A stretch of DNA of 33,131 bases, taken from Syntrophobacteraceae bacterium (GTDB lineage Bacteria; Desulfobacterota; Syntrophobacteria; Syntrophobacterales; Syntrophobacteraceae). Location: the NCBI GenBank assembly GCA_003165235.1, contig PLSV01000306.1:1-33131 (forward strand). The letters run 5' to 3'. The notes beneath the pieces are model-generated. The model did not search any database and had not been told where the DNA came from. It was given only the letters and a program-made list of their open reading frames with translations. This document shows positions 8,144-15,394 of this stretch, one piece after another (position 1 is the first letter of the stretch; each line of letters starts with the position of its first letter). A program made the translations under genes and the position numbers.

Positions 8144-9406
8144 CTATTGCTTTTCTTCCTGAATCTGAATGTTTCCGCCCCCTGGCGATTTCCTGTCCAG
8201 TTCGAAGGCGTCATGGAGGACCCTCACAGCCAATTCGGTATACTTTTCGTCGATTATACAGGAAATCTTTATCTCCGAGGTGGCGATCATCTTGATATTA
8301 ATGTTTTCTCGGGCAAGCGTTTCGAACATCTTGGTCGCCACTCCGCTGTTGCTCCTCATTCCAAGCCCGATGATGGAAACCTTGGCAATGCCGGGATCGC
8401 CCATCACCTGGCAGTCGCCCAAATCGGGCGCAAGTGACCCCAGGATGCCAAGCGTCTGATCGTAATTGATCTTGGGAACCGTAAAGGAAATATTTGCCCT
8501 GCCCGGAATGCCGCTGGCGCCCTGGACAATCAGGTCTACGTTGATGCTTGCAGCCGCGATGGGCCGGAAAACCTGGGCGGCGATTCCAGGTTGATCGGGG
8601 ACGTTGGTGATCGTTACCCGGCCTTCGTTTTTATTGTAGGTGATTCCGGAAACCACCATCTTTTCCATTGTTTCATCCTCCCGTGTGACCAGGGTGCCCG
8701 GCGCATCTGTGAACGAGGATAGCACCATGATGGGCACATCGTACTTCTTGCCGAATTCCACCGAACGATGGTGGAGGACCTTGGCCCCCATGCTGGCCAG
8801 CTCCATCATTTCTTCGTAGCTTATTTTATCCAGCTTGCGCGCCCTGGAGCATACGTTGGGGTCTGCGGTGAACACCCCTTCAACGTCCGTGTATATCTCG
8901 CATACGCCGGCATGAAGCGCCGCAGCAAGCGCTACCGCCGTAGTATCGGAGCCTCCACGCCCCAGCGTGGTGATGTTCCCATTGTCGTCATATCCCTGGA
9001 ACCCGGCCACCACTACGATCTTGCCCTCCTGCAGACTCTCGATGATGGGCTGGGTCTGTATCCAGCTTATGCGGGCATGGCCGAAATGGCCGTCTGTCTT
9101 GATCCCGGCCTGGTATCCGGTCATGGAAACAGCCTCGGACCCCATTGCTTTTACGGCAATGCAGAAGAGTGCTATCGTGGTCTGCTCGCCGGTGGCAAGC
9201 AGTACGTCCATCTCACGCGGGTCGGGATGGTCGGTAATCTCGCACCCCAGCTTTATGAGCCGGTCGGTTTCACCGGCACGCGCCGAGAGGACCACAACCA
9301 ACTGGTCGCCCGCTTGCTTCCTGGTGAGGACCCGTTCCGCCACCGCATTGATTCGCTTCGCATCGGCAACCGAGGTTCCGCCGTACTTTTGCACAACAAG
9401 AGCCAT
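8144..9406 (-). CDS. lysC: Aspartate kinase
   Basis: A 420-residue aspartokinase that phosphorylates aspartate, the first step toward lysine, threonine and methionine. The N-terminal kinase signature VQKYGGTSV is at residues 5-13. Other conserved parts are [10 protein letters not shown], the [13 protein letters not shown] segment that binds substrates, and [14 protein letters not shown]. Two ACT regulatory domains occupy about residues 265-410 ([17 protein letters not shown] and [19 protein letters not shown]), as expected for a feedback-controlled monofunctional enzyme. GGGGGAA upstream of the ATG can act as ribosome-binding site. The gene lies upstream of cimA on the same strand. All expected motifs are intact. 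Confidence 0.96.
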   Translation of the reverse strand: MALVVQKYGGTSVADAKRINAVAERVLTRKQAGDQLVVVLSARAGETDRLIKLGCEITDHPDPREMDVLLATGEQTTIALFCIAVKAMGSEAVSMTGYQAGIKTDGHFGHARISWIQTQPIIESLQEGKIVVVAGFQGYDDNGNITTLGRGGSDTTAVALAAALHAGVCEIYTDVEGVFTADPNVCSRARKLDKISYEEMMELASMGAKVLHHRSVEFGKKYDVPIMVLSSFTDAPGTLVTREDETMEKMVVSGITYNKNEGRVTITNVPDQPGIAAQVFRPIAAASINVDLIVQGASGIPGRANISFTVPKINYDQTLGILGSLAPDLGDCQVMGDPGIAKVSIIGLGMRSNSGVATKMFETLARENINIKMIATSEIKISCIIDEKYTELAVRVLHDAFELDRKSPGGGNIQIQEEKQ

Positions 9407-9622
9407 TTATTTTAGTTCCCCCATATTGAAGAAACTGAATGCTAAAATACTTTAGGCAAGTAACCAAAATGTGCGGAGTTGTCCACTAGAAAACAATAAA
9501 GGGACAGTATAATCTGTGAGTGCTGCGGATCTTCTGTTGACCTGGGAGCAGGCAGGCTGTAAACTTCGGGCATTCATGCCAGGTGATCCACTTGCGGTTT
9601 CTCTTCAGAATAAAGGGCTCAA
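9407..9622. promoter_or_regulatory. Divergent intergenic region between lysC and radical SAM gene
   Basis: This 216-base region must hold promoters for both genes. TATAAT at 9508-9513 is a good -10 hexamer for rightward transcription, but the nearest TTGTCC (9479-9484) is 23 bases away, so the -35 match is poor. No leftward promoter, riboswitch or leader peptide could be recognised ahead of lysC. Confidence 0.35.
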
Positions 9623-11146
9623 ATGAAGATTCTCCTCGTGTATCCAGAGGTTTCCGAAACCTTCTGGAGCTTTAAACACGCTCTTAGAGTAGTGCGAAGA
9701 AAAGCGGCGTTTCCCCCTCTCGGGGCTTTGACCGTAGCCGCAATGCTCCCGCATTCCTGGGAAAAAAGGCTGGTCGATCTAAACGTAAGGGCGATCGAGG
9801 ACCAGGACTTGCTGTGGGCGGATTACGTCTTCATCAGCGCCATGATCGCTCAGAAAAATTCAACTCGGCAGGTCGTGGACCGTTGCCGCGCGCTTGGCGC
9901 CAGGGTGGTCGGGGGCGGCCCTCTTTTTCGGGTATATCCGGACGATTTCGCCGATATTGACCACATGGTCATCGGAGAAGCCGAGTCGATAATTTCCGAA
10001 GTGATAAAAGACCTGGAGACGGGGCGGCCCAAGAGGTTTTACAGGGCCTCCGACTTCCCGTCTCTGGGCGATGTCCCTGTTCCCCTGTGGGACCTCATTA
10101 ATCTGAACGACTATGCATCGATGTCCATTCAGTATTCCAGGGGATGTCCATTCAACTGTGAATTCTGTGACGTAATAGTCATGAATGGGCGGGTCCCCAG
10201 GCTTAAGCGGGACGAACAGGTGTTGGCCGAGCTGCAGGCGCTCTACTCCCGTGGTTGGCGCGGGACGGTCTTTATTGTCGATGACAATTTTATCGGCAAC
10301 AAGGAGAAGGTAAAGGGCGTGCTTAGAAGCATTATAGCGTGGCAGAAAGGCAAGCTGCGGCGCTTTAACTTCTTGACGGAAGCTTCCGTAAATCTCGCGG
10401 AAGATTCGGAATTGATGAACCTGATGGTGCAGGCCGGGTTCCACAAGGTGTTTCTCGGCCTGGAGACGCCCATCGAAGAAGGTTTAAGGGAATGCGGCAA
10501 GGGGCAGAATCTCAGACGCAACCTCTCTGAATCGGTCGCAACGATACAAAAACACGGCCTGGCGGTCATGGGAGGGTTCATAATCGGCTTCGACAGCGAC
10601 CCACCGGACATTTTCCAGAGGCAGGTGAACTTTATCCAAAAAAACGGAATCGTGACCGCCATGGTCGGGTTGCTTACCGCTGTTCCGGGAACTCGGCTTT
10701 ATGCGCGCCTGGAGAGCGAGGGAAGAATGCTCTTCAAATCTTCCGGCGATAACACGGATGCGAGCGGGTGTCTGAACTTCATCACCAGGATGGACCGGGA
10801 AAAAGTGATCGAGGGCTACCGCTGGGTTATGAACAGCGTTTATTCCCCGGAAATGTATTATAACCGGATACTTGCGTTTCTTAGGACCTACCGTCCCAGG
10901 ACCAGGTTTCACTTCGAAAACAATGACCTGCTGACTCTTGTCCGCGCACTTTGGTACCTGGGGATTGTCGACCATAAATTCAGAAATTATTACTGGAAGA
11001 TCATGAGGAAGACAATCTCCAATTACAACGGCGCTTTTGGTGAGGTAGTCGCCATGGCCATACAGGGTTATCACTTTCGCAAGCTTTTCTGGTCCCCTAA
11101 ACTTCCGATGAAATTGGAAGAATGGCCGAGCGGGGTGACCTTGTAG
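9623..11146 (+). CDS. Cobalamin-binding-type radical SAM protein with DUF4070-like C-terminus
   Basis: A 507-residue radical SAM protein. An N-terminal B12-binding-like Rossmann domain spans about 1-140 (MKILLVYPEV, FPPLGALTVAAMLP, ADYVFISAM, VVGGGPLF), without the classic DxHxxG base-off histidine. The radical SAM domain (about 165-390) carries C175, C179 and C182 in SRGCPFNCEFCDV, then FIVDDNFIGNKEKV and FLGLETPIEE. The C-terminal ~110 residues (RILAFLRTYRPR onward) look like the DUF4070 extension. This family includes the hopanoid C-2 methylase HpnP and many uncharacterised relatives; no hopanoid genes are nearby, so the substrate is open. It stands alone, divergent from lysC, with a weak ribosome-binding site before ATG 9623. 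Confidence 0.86.
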   Translation: MKILLVYPEVSETFWSFKHALRVVRRKAAFPPLGALTVAAMLPHSWEKRLVDLNVRAIEDQDLLWADYVFISAMIAQKNSTRQVVDRCRALGARVVGGGPLFRVYPDDFADIDHMVIGEAESIISEVIKDLETGRPKRFYRASDFPSLGDVPVPLWDLINLNDYASMSIQYSRGCPFNCEFCDVIVMNGRVPRLKRDEQVLAELQALYSRGWRGTVFIVDDNFIGNKEKVKGVLRSIIAWQKGKLRRFNFLTEASVNLAEDSELMNLMVQAGFHKVFLGLETPIEEGLRECGKGQNLRRNLSESVATIQKHGLAVMGGFIIGFDSDPPDIFQRQVNFIQKNGIVTAMVGLLTAVPGTRLYARLESEGRMLFKSSGDNTDASGCLNFITRMDREKVIEGYRWVMNSVYSPEMYYNRILAFLRTYRPRTRFHFENNDLLTLVRALWYLGIVDHKFRNYYWKIMRKTISNYNGAFGEVVAMAIQGYHFRKLFWSPKLPMKLEEWPSGVTL

Positions 11147-11396
11147 GGCGTCATTCCAGGTCTTGCTCTGAAAGAGTCAGGGATTTGAGGGGATGAGGGA
11201 ATAATTCCTCCGGACCGGATGCAACGGGTGGACTTTAAGCTTTCCTGAGGCGGTTCGAAGGCCCGCCCCAAAATCTCCCAACAGCGAAGAATCTCTCAAT
11301 TGACGCAAAAATGCAAAACTGCTCTTTGTGCGGCAGGGCCAATAACTTAGACAGACCCACCCCCTTTCGTGGGAGAAAGGGCCCGGCGCCCGCCTC

Positions 11397-11675
11397 TCAT
11401 TGGGCCTGTGTCTGGTCTGCGCCTTTGAAAAGAGCTTCCGCCCTGACGAAGTTCTCATCCACAGCCTTCTTGAATTCCGAACAGCTCTTCCTGAGCATGG
11501 CGGTCATATCCGAAATGGCTTTTTTCCCCTCGCTGGGAATCCAGTCCGCCTGTTCAACGAACGTGGTCATCATTTTTTCCGACTGCTCCTGAAACATGCA
11601 CATGGCGCCAAAAGTGTTTGCAAAGGTAGTCCTGTTGAAATCGAGCAATTGTTTTGCGAAAGCAAACTGGTTCAT
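11397..11675 (-). CDS. Phasin-like polyhydroxyalkanoate granule protein
   Basis: A 92-residue, almost fully helical protein beginning MNQFAFAKQLLDFNRTTFAN and containing FGAMCMFQEQSEKMMTTFVEQADWIPSEGKKAI and FKKAVDENFVRAEALF. The pattern of amphipathic helices with FDFNRTTF and FVEQADWIP segments fits small phasins, which coat PHA granules. The inner ATG at 11673-11675 is chosen because GGAGG precedes it by 5 bases; the in-frame ATG four codons upstream overlaps that site. A good sigma70-type promoter is visible upstream. It is divergent from phaR, the regulator that controls phasin genes in other bacteria, which supports the assignment. No PHA synthase is in the window. Confidence 0.77.
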   Translation of the reverse strand: MNQFAFAKQLLDFNRTTFANTFGAMCMFQEQSEKMMTTFVEQADWIPSEGKKAISDMTAMLRKSCSEFKKAVDENFVRAEALFKGADQTQAQ

Positions 11676-11740
11676 TTCCGCCTCCATTGTTTTGCCAATT
11701 AAGTTGGACCAATAATTCCCGTCTCGACAAGTTGAAGTAA

Positions 11741-11768
11741 ACTATAATAATTTAGGCTGGGGAGTCAA
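11741..11768 (-). promoter_or_regulatory. Predicted sigma70 promoter of the phasin-like gene
   Basis: On the minus strand TTGACT (11768-11763) and TATAGT (11746-11741) are separated by 16 bases, a near-consensus promoter. Transcription would start near 11734, about 60 bases before the phasin ATG. The palindrome at 11777-11791 lies 8 bases upstream of the -35 hexamer. Confidence 0.55.
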
Positions 11769-11776
11769 GGGGTGTA

Positions 11777-11791
11777 TTGTGCAATGCACAA
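11777..11791. promoter_or_regulatory. Perfect 15-bp palindrome, candidate PhaR operator
   Basis: TTGTGCAATGCACAA is a perfect inverted repeat of 7+1+7 bases between the divergent phasin-like gene and phaR. It contains TGCAATGCACAA, which fits the PhaR/AniA consensus TGCRNYGCASMA as I recall it from rhizobia. A second GCAATGC core lies 26 bases to the right (11807-11813), and a further inverted repeat TTGCTG-N5-CAGCAA is at 11844-11860. A weak rightward promoter (TTGTGC at 11777, TATAGT at 11798) would overlap the palindrome, so binding could autoregulate phaR. Binding itself is inferred. Confidence 0.6.
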
Positions 11792-11884
11792 ATATTTTAT
11801 AGTGGCGCAATGCCTTGTTATGTATTATTATATCAAGGTAATATTGCTGTTTTGCAGCAAAAACCGGCGTGGCTGGAGCAGGCA

Positions 11885-12358
11885 ATGGCTGAAAAAGTTG
11901 TGCTCAAGAAATACCCGAACAGGCGGATCTACGACACCGAAAAAAGCGCCTATATAACCCTTGAGCAGGTCTGCGCACTCATAAAAGGCGGCCGCCAGGT
12001 TTCGGTAATCGACGCCAAGACCGGGGAAGATGTGACGGCCTTGATTCTCTCGCAGATCATCGTAGAGGAAGCGAAAAACAAGAACATCCTTCTGCCTGTT
12101 CCTTTTCTCCACCTGGTGATCCAGCACGGCGAAAATGTGTTGGGAGAGTTTTTCGAAAAATATCTGGAACTCACCGTCAAGAACTACCTGTTTTACAAAG
12201 CCGCCTTCGATGAGCAATTCAAGCGGTGGCTCGATGTTGGCAAGAACTTTTCCACGATCGCCCAGAAAACCCTGCCTGCATCTACGCCTTGGGAATCCTT
12301 GCTCGATCTGTTCCTCAGCCCTGGGAAAAAGGCCGGGAAGAAAGATTCACAGCCGTAG
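11885..12358 (+). CDS. phaR: PhaR-type polyhydroxyalkanoate synthesis regulator
   Basis: A 157-residue DNA-binding regulator. The N-terminal PHB/PHA accumulation regulator domain (about 1-65) shows the hallmark VVLKKYPNRRIYDTEKSAYITLEQV and VIDAKTGEDVTALILSQII. It is followed by the second conserved module (about 70-115, FLHLVIQHGENVLGEFFEKYLE) and a Lys-rich tail. PhaR proteins bind PHA and DNA and repress phasin genes and their own gene until polymer forms. The ATG at 11885 is set by GGAG 6 bases upstream; the longer frame beginning at 11777 would read through the operator-like palindromes and is unlikely. It is divergent from a phasin-like gene. Confidence 0.92.
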   Translation: MAEKVVLKKYPNRRIYDTEKSAYITLEQVCALIKGGRQVSVIDAKTGEDVTALILSQIIVEEAKNKNILLPVPFLHLVIQHGENVLGEFFEKYLELTVKNYLFYKAAFDEQFKRWLDVGKNFSTIAQKTLPASTPWESLLDLFLSPGKKAGKKDSQP

Positions 12359-12570
12359 CTTCAAAATTCATTATCGCTAATTTGCGGGCTACAATCCCCG
12401 ACTTGCCGATCCTTCCCTTATGTCTTACAATAATCGTCGGAATTCAGCGCATTCGGATGTTGTTCCCGCTCAACAGACTATTTCCGCTTGCATTCACAGT
12501 CAGAAATTGGTCTTGATTCGTCTTGGGCGCAGTCTGTTTTTGTCTTTCTCCAGTTTCGAGGACAAGACCG

Positions 12571-13119
12571 ATGGCCGAATCAGAACGAGAAGACAAATCT
12601 TATGCCGTTCTTATGATTGACGATGACGAGGACGATTTTATTCTGGTCAAAGAGGCCCTCGAATCGCAGGGGCTTAACGTAGACCTCTACTGGGCCAAAG
12701 ACGGCGATGAGGCAATGAATTTTCTGTTCAGGCGGGGCGGATATGCGAATGCTCGAACTCCGGATTTGATCCTGCTCGATTTGAATATGCCTGGAAAAGA
12801 TGGCTTCGAGGTGCTTATGGACCTTAAAGCGCACGGGGGCCTTCGAAAAATTCCCGTCGTAATACTTACCTCTTCCAGGGACCAGAAGAGCGTCTCGCGC
12901 GGATACCACGTCGGAGCCAGCTCGTTTATGTTGAAGCCCTTGTCCTTTGACGAAATGGCCAATGCGATGCAGTCTCTGTGCGAATACTGGTTCGCTATGG
13001 TCCAACTGCCGAAAAGCTCTGCCGGACCCGCCCGCAAAACGGTGAAAAAAGCTCCGAAGTCGCCTGATTCAACCACTTTGGGGCCGCTCCAGCGGGGTTT
13101 TCCCTCTGAAAAAAGATAA
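12571..13119 (+). CDS. Single-domain response regulator, Rcp1-like
   Basis: A 182-residue protein with one receiver domain and no output domain. Residues about 10-145 show the acidic pocket (MIDDDEDDFILVKEAL), the phospho-acceptor aspartate in ILLDLNMPGKDGFEVL, the threonine in VVILTSS and the lysine in FMLKPLSF. The DDDEDDF opening and the long loop FLFRRGGYANARTPD are typical of Rcp1/CheY-like partners of phytochrome-type and hybrid kinases. The last ~35 residues are Lys/Pro/Ser-rich and probably disordered. GAGGA 8 bases upstream supports ATG 12571. No cognate kinase is adjacent. It is convergent with the small gene at 13360. Confidence 0.88.
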   Translation: MAESEREDKSYAVLMIDDDEDDFILVKEALESQGLNVDLYWAKDGDEAMNFLFRRGGYANARTPDLILLDLNMPGKDGFEVLMDLKAHGGLRKIPVVILTSSRDQKSVSRGYHVGASSFMLKPLSFDEMANAMQSLCEYWFAMVQLPKSSAGPARKTVKKAPKSPDSTTLGPLQRGFPSEKR

Positions 13120-13141
13120 GGGCGGGTTTTGGTCCCCGCCC
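13107..13141 (-). terminator. Intrinsic terminator of the small 57-aa gene
   Basis: GGGCGGG (13120-13126) pairs with CCCGCCC (13135-13141) around an 8-base loop. Read on the minus strand, the stem is followed by TTATCTTTTTT, the expected U-rich tract. On the plus strand no T run follows. It therefore best serves the minus-strand gene ending at 13187 and overlaps the end of the convergent response regulator. Confidence 0.65.
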
Positions 13142-13186
13142 GGTGGTTGAAAGTGTAAAATCGTTTGGTTTATGAACGTGACTCGC

Positions 13187-13360
13187 TTATTTCTTGAATA
13201 TGCAGGACGCATATAGCTTCTTGCCGCCCTCATCATGGCAGTAGGAGCAGGACTTCACTTTCCAGGATTCGCTCGACCTGCTGTTGAGGAATTTTGTGAA
13301 TTCCCGGTCAAAAGAACTTGCATCCGCATTGAACGTTTCAAATTTATAGTCGTCTTCCAT
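13187..13360 (-). CDS. Small 57-residue protein with CxxC-type cysteines
   Basis: A short gene reading leftward from the ATG at 13358-13360 to TAA at 13187-13189. A perfect AAGGAGG ribosome-binding site lies about 8 bases before the ATG, and an intrinsic terminator follows about 45 bases after the stop, so expression signals are excellent. The acidic, helical N-terminal half is followed by SWKVKSCSYCHDEGGKKLYA and SCIFKK. Three cysteines (C38, C41, C53) could bind metal or form a disulfide. The W-x-V-x-x-C ... A-x-C-x-F-K-K ending reminds me weakly of small DUF4177-type proteins, but no family is claimed. It is a solitary gene facing the single-domain response regulator. Confidence 0.72.
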   Translation of the reverse strand: MEDDYKFETFNADASSFDREFTKFLNSRSSESWKVKSCSYCHDEGGKKLYASCIFKK

Positions 13361-13591
13361 GAAGCAGCCTCCTTATCTGGACCACTTCTTAAACATAAAA
13401 TGCTGGAAAGCGATGTCAAGGGAAGGTGAAAACGAAGCGATGACGGGGAGACCCCGAGGACGCGGGAAGAAAGAACCTCTTGCGGCGGAGGCGCAGGGGA
13501 CGCAGGGGAGATGAAGGTTGCAAAACATAACCCCAAAGGGATTCAGGGATTTAGCCTCTGATTCCTCAATGCTCCAATTCCTCAATTGTTC
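13361..13591. other. Intergenic region with AATTCCTCAA-type and short G-rich repeats
   Basis: No gene is supported. The segment holds two imperfect tandem copies of a GGCGCAGGGGA / GACGCAGGGGA unit (13488-13510) and an AATTCCTCAA-rich stretch (about 13560-13583) related to one at 995-1027. Confidence 0.4.
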
Positions 13592-15091
13592 TCATAACGC
13601 TGCCCTCTCTCCTTGACGGGACTTTGCCCCGCCTCTGCGGTGGGATTTCTCTTTCTTGCTCGCCTCTTTCGGAAGGCACTCGGGATCGTGGGGAAGGCTG
13701 CCACGGTTGGAGCGAAGGAAGGCGGTAGGGGTCACGTACAGGAAATTTGAAACGCGTGCGGTGTAGATATCGGCATAGCGCTCGATCTGCCTTGCCAGGT
13801 GGCTCTTGTCTATGCCGGTTCGCATGAGCAACCCCCAGTTCTTGTTGAGAAGCTGCCCGGAAGCCTGTGCGATTGGGGCGATCCTGGAATCGATTTCCAG
13901 TATCCTGCGGTGCAGCTCGGACATTTGCCGCTGGAGGTCCATGATTTTGGCGTTCTCACGAGGCCCGTATCCGTGCTGAATGCGCTGGGCGGCCAGCCGG
14001 AGCGAGCAGTATTGCGACTCCAGGCGCTCCTTGGTCTCCATCAGCGTGCTCAGTTCAGCCTGTTTGGGCAGAAATTGGTCGACCGCCGCTATCTCGTCCT
14101 CAAGCTCTCGAAGCACCAGGGCGGTTCGCCACCTCGAAATGCTCTTCGAAATATTTACGTCCGTAAATATGTGGTCTCCAACATACATAAGCTCTTCGCC
14201 GGAAAGGCCCAGGCTCTCTTCAACGAGTGCGGCGTTGGCGCCCAGGTAGATGTGGCCCGGACTCAGCAGCCCACGGTGCTCCCGAAGAAGCCCCTCGGCA
14301 TTGATCACCTCGAAAGCCGGCATTGAGAGGGTGAAAAAATCGGGCTTTCTCGCCCCGATAATTACTATATGAAACAGGTCGCGCCATTTAAGGGATTTTG
14401 GCAGGAAAGGGTCGAACGCACAGCTAAGTATCGGTTCCACATAAGACCATTCGGAATTGGTTATCAGAAGCAGTTTCTTGCCGGATTTTTTTTGGTCAAG
14501 AAGGGCCAGGGACGTTTCTTCGTCAGGTTCGACGAACTGAGCGGGGTTGGCGAGGATTTCGGCCTTGAGCCGTCCCTCCATGTGAGCCTCCTCAGCGCAG
14601 CGGCGCACTCTCCTGAAGATCTCCTCGTAGCCGATGCAGCCATGCAGTTCCCCGGAATCAAGCAAATCGACAAGCTGCATGAAGATGCTTGCCTCAGAGA
14701 TGGAGAAAAGGGTGTTCAGAAAATGCCACCGGGGTTCGCTAAGGTCCACGAGTGTGCGCTGATAGACCCTGCGCAGCTCTTCGAATTCGAGCGGTCTTGT
14801 CCCGTGGAATGCCCGTTTTATGTAACCGAACCGGTTTGCCTTGACGACGTTTCCCAGTTGCGTGTCGATCACAAGTCCGCGCATCGCAAGTTCTGAGTCG
14901 AACACCAGGGTTTCCAAACTCCATCCCGTCAGGCGGATGCCCTCTTTTATATAGTTATAGGCGCGGTGCTCCCAGGATCTCATACGATAATGGACGAGGG
15001 TGTAGTCCATATCGTAGCCGATTGCGCGGATTGCGTTCAGATTGAGCGTTCGATTGCAGAAGATTCCGCGAATATTGAGATTGCAGTTCAT
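13592..15091 (-). CDS. HAD-IG family 5'-nucleotidase
   Basis: A 499-residue HAD-superfamily hydrolase of the HAD-IG 5'-nucleotidase type (the cN-II purine nucleotidase-like group). Motif I is IGYDMDYTLVHY with D27 and D29. The long cap segment follows, then motif II/III region KLLLITNSEWSYVEPILS, a second block LYHI-like RDLFHIVIIGARKPDFFT, and motif IV GEELMYVGDHIFTDVNISK. The C-terminal helical region (ERLESQYCSLRLAAQRIQHG) is followed by VSNFLYVTPTAFLRSNRGSLPHDPE, and the end is Lys/Arg-rich. The expected activity is dephosphorylation of nucleoside monophosphates. ATG 15091 begins the conserved NIRGIFCNRTLNL segment; the frame is open to 15310, but that part has no conserved look. It is divergent from the GH57 gene. 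Confidence 0.88.
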   Translation of the reverse strand: MNCNLNIRGIFCNRTLNLNAIRAIGYDMDYTLVHYRMRSWEHRAYNYIKEGIRLTGWSLETLVFDSELAMRGLVIDTQLGNVVKANRFGYIKRAFHGTRPLEFEELRRVYQRTLVDLSEPRWHFLNTLFSISEASIFMQLVDLLDSGELHGCIGYEEIFRRVRRCAEEAHMEGRLKAEILANPAQFVEPDEETSLALLDQKKSGKKLLLITNSEWSYVEPILSCAFDPFLPKSLKWRDLFHIVIIGARKPDFFTLSMPAFEVINAEGLLREHRGLLSPGHIYLGANAALVEESLGLSGEELMYVGDHIFTDVNISKSISRWRTALVLRELEDEIAAVDQFLPKQAELSTLMETKERLESQYCSLRLAAQRIQHGYGPRENAKIMDLQRQMSELHRRILEIDSRIAPIAQASGQLLNKNWGLLMRTGIDKSHLARQIERYADIYTARVSNFLYVTPTAFLRSNRGSLPHDPECLPKEASKKEKSHRRGGAKSRQGERAAL

Positions 15092-15394
15092 TGACGATCC
15101 ATTGGTGATGGGTTGCCGGGGATGCCGAATCAATGACGATACGCTGCCAACATTATGGGACCGCAAAGTTTCCCGCTCCTCCGGACGCATGAATCTAGTG
15201 AATAAGGCCTGTTTTGTAAACAGGCGGGATGACGCAAAATTGACCAATAAGCCGTTGCTGTCATAAAATATGGAAACGACGCTGGCAAAGAGAAACTGCA
15301 AGCGGTACAATTAAATCTTGCGTTACGAAGGAACAGCGTCTTGGGCTTCGGATGGTCTTTACCTGAATTCATTATAACCGGGAAGCAGGACTGG

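Noticed and set aside
8768-9415. 215-codon open frame on the plus strand
   Set aside because: It is antisense to lysC, which has complete kinase and ACT motifs; the frame is a high-GC shadow.
9479-9513. TTGTCC and TATAAT as a complete sigma70 promoter
   Set aside because: The spacer is 23 bases, too long for a normal promoter; only the -10 match is kept as weak evidence.
11147-11396. Possible small gene or terminator between the radical SAM gene and the phasin-like gene
   Set aside because: The frames here lack ribosome-binding sites and protein-like composition, and no hairpin with a T run was found.
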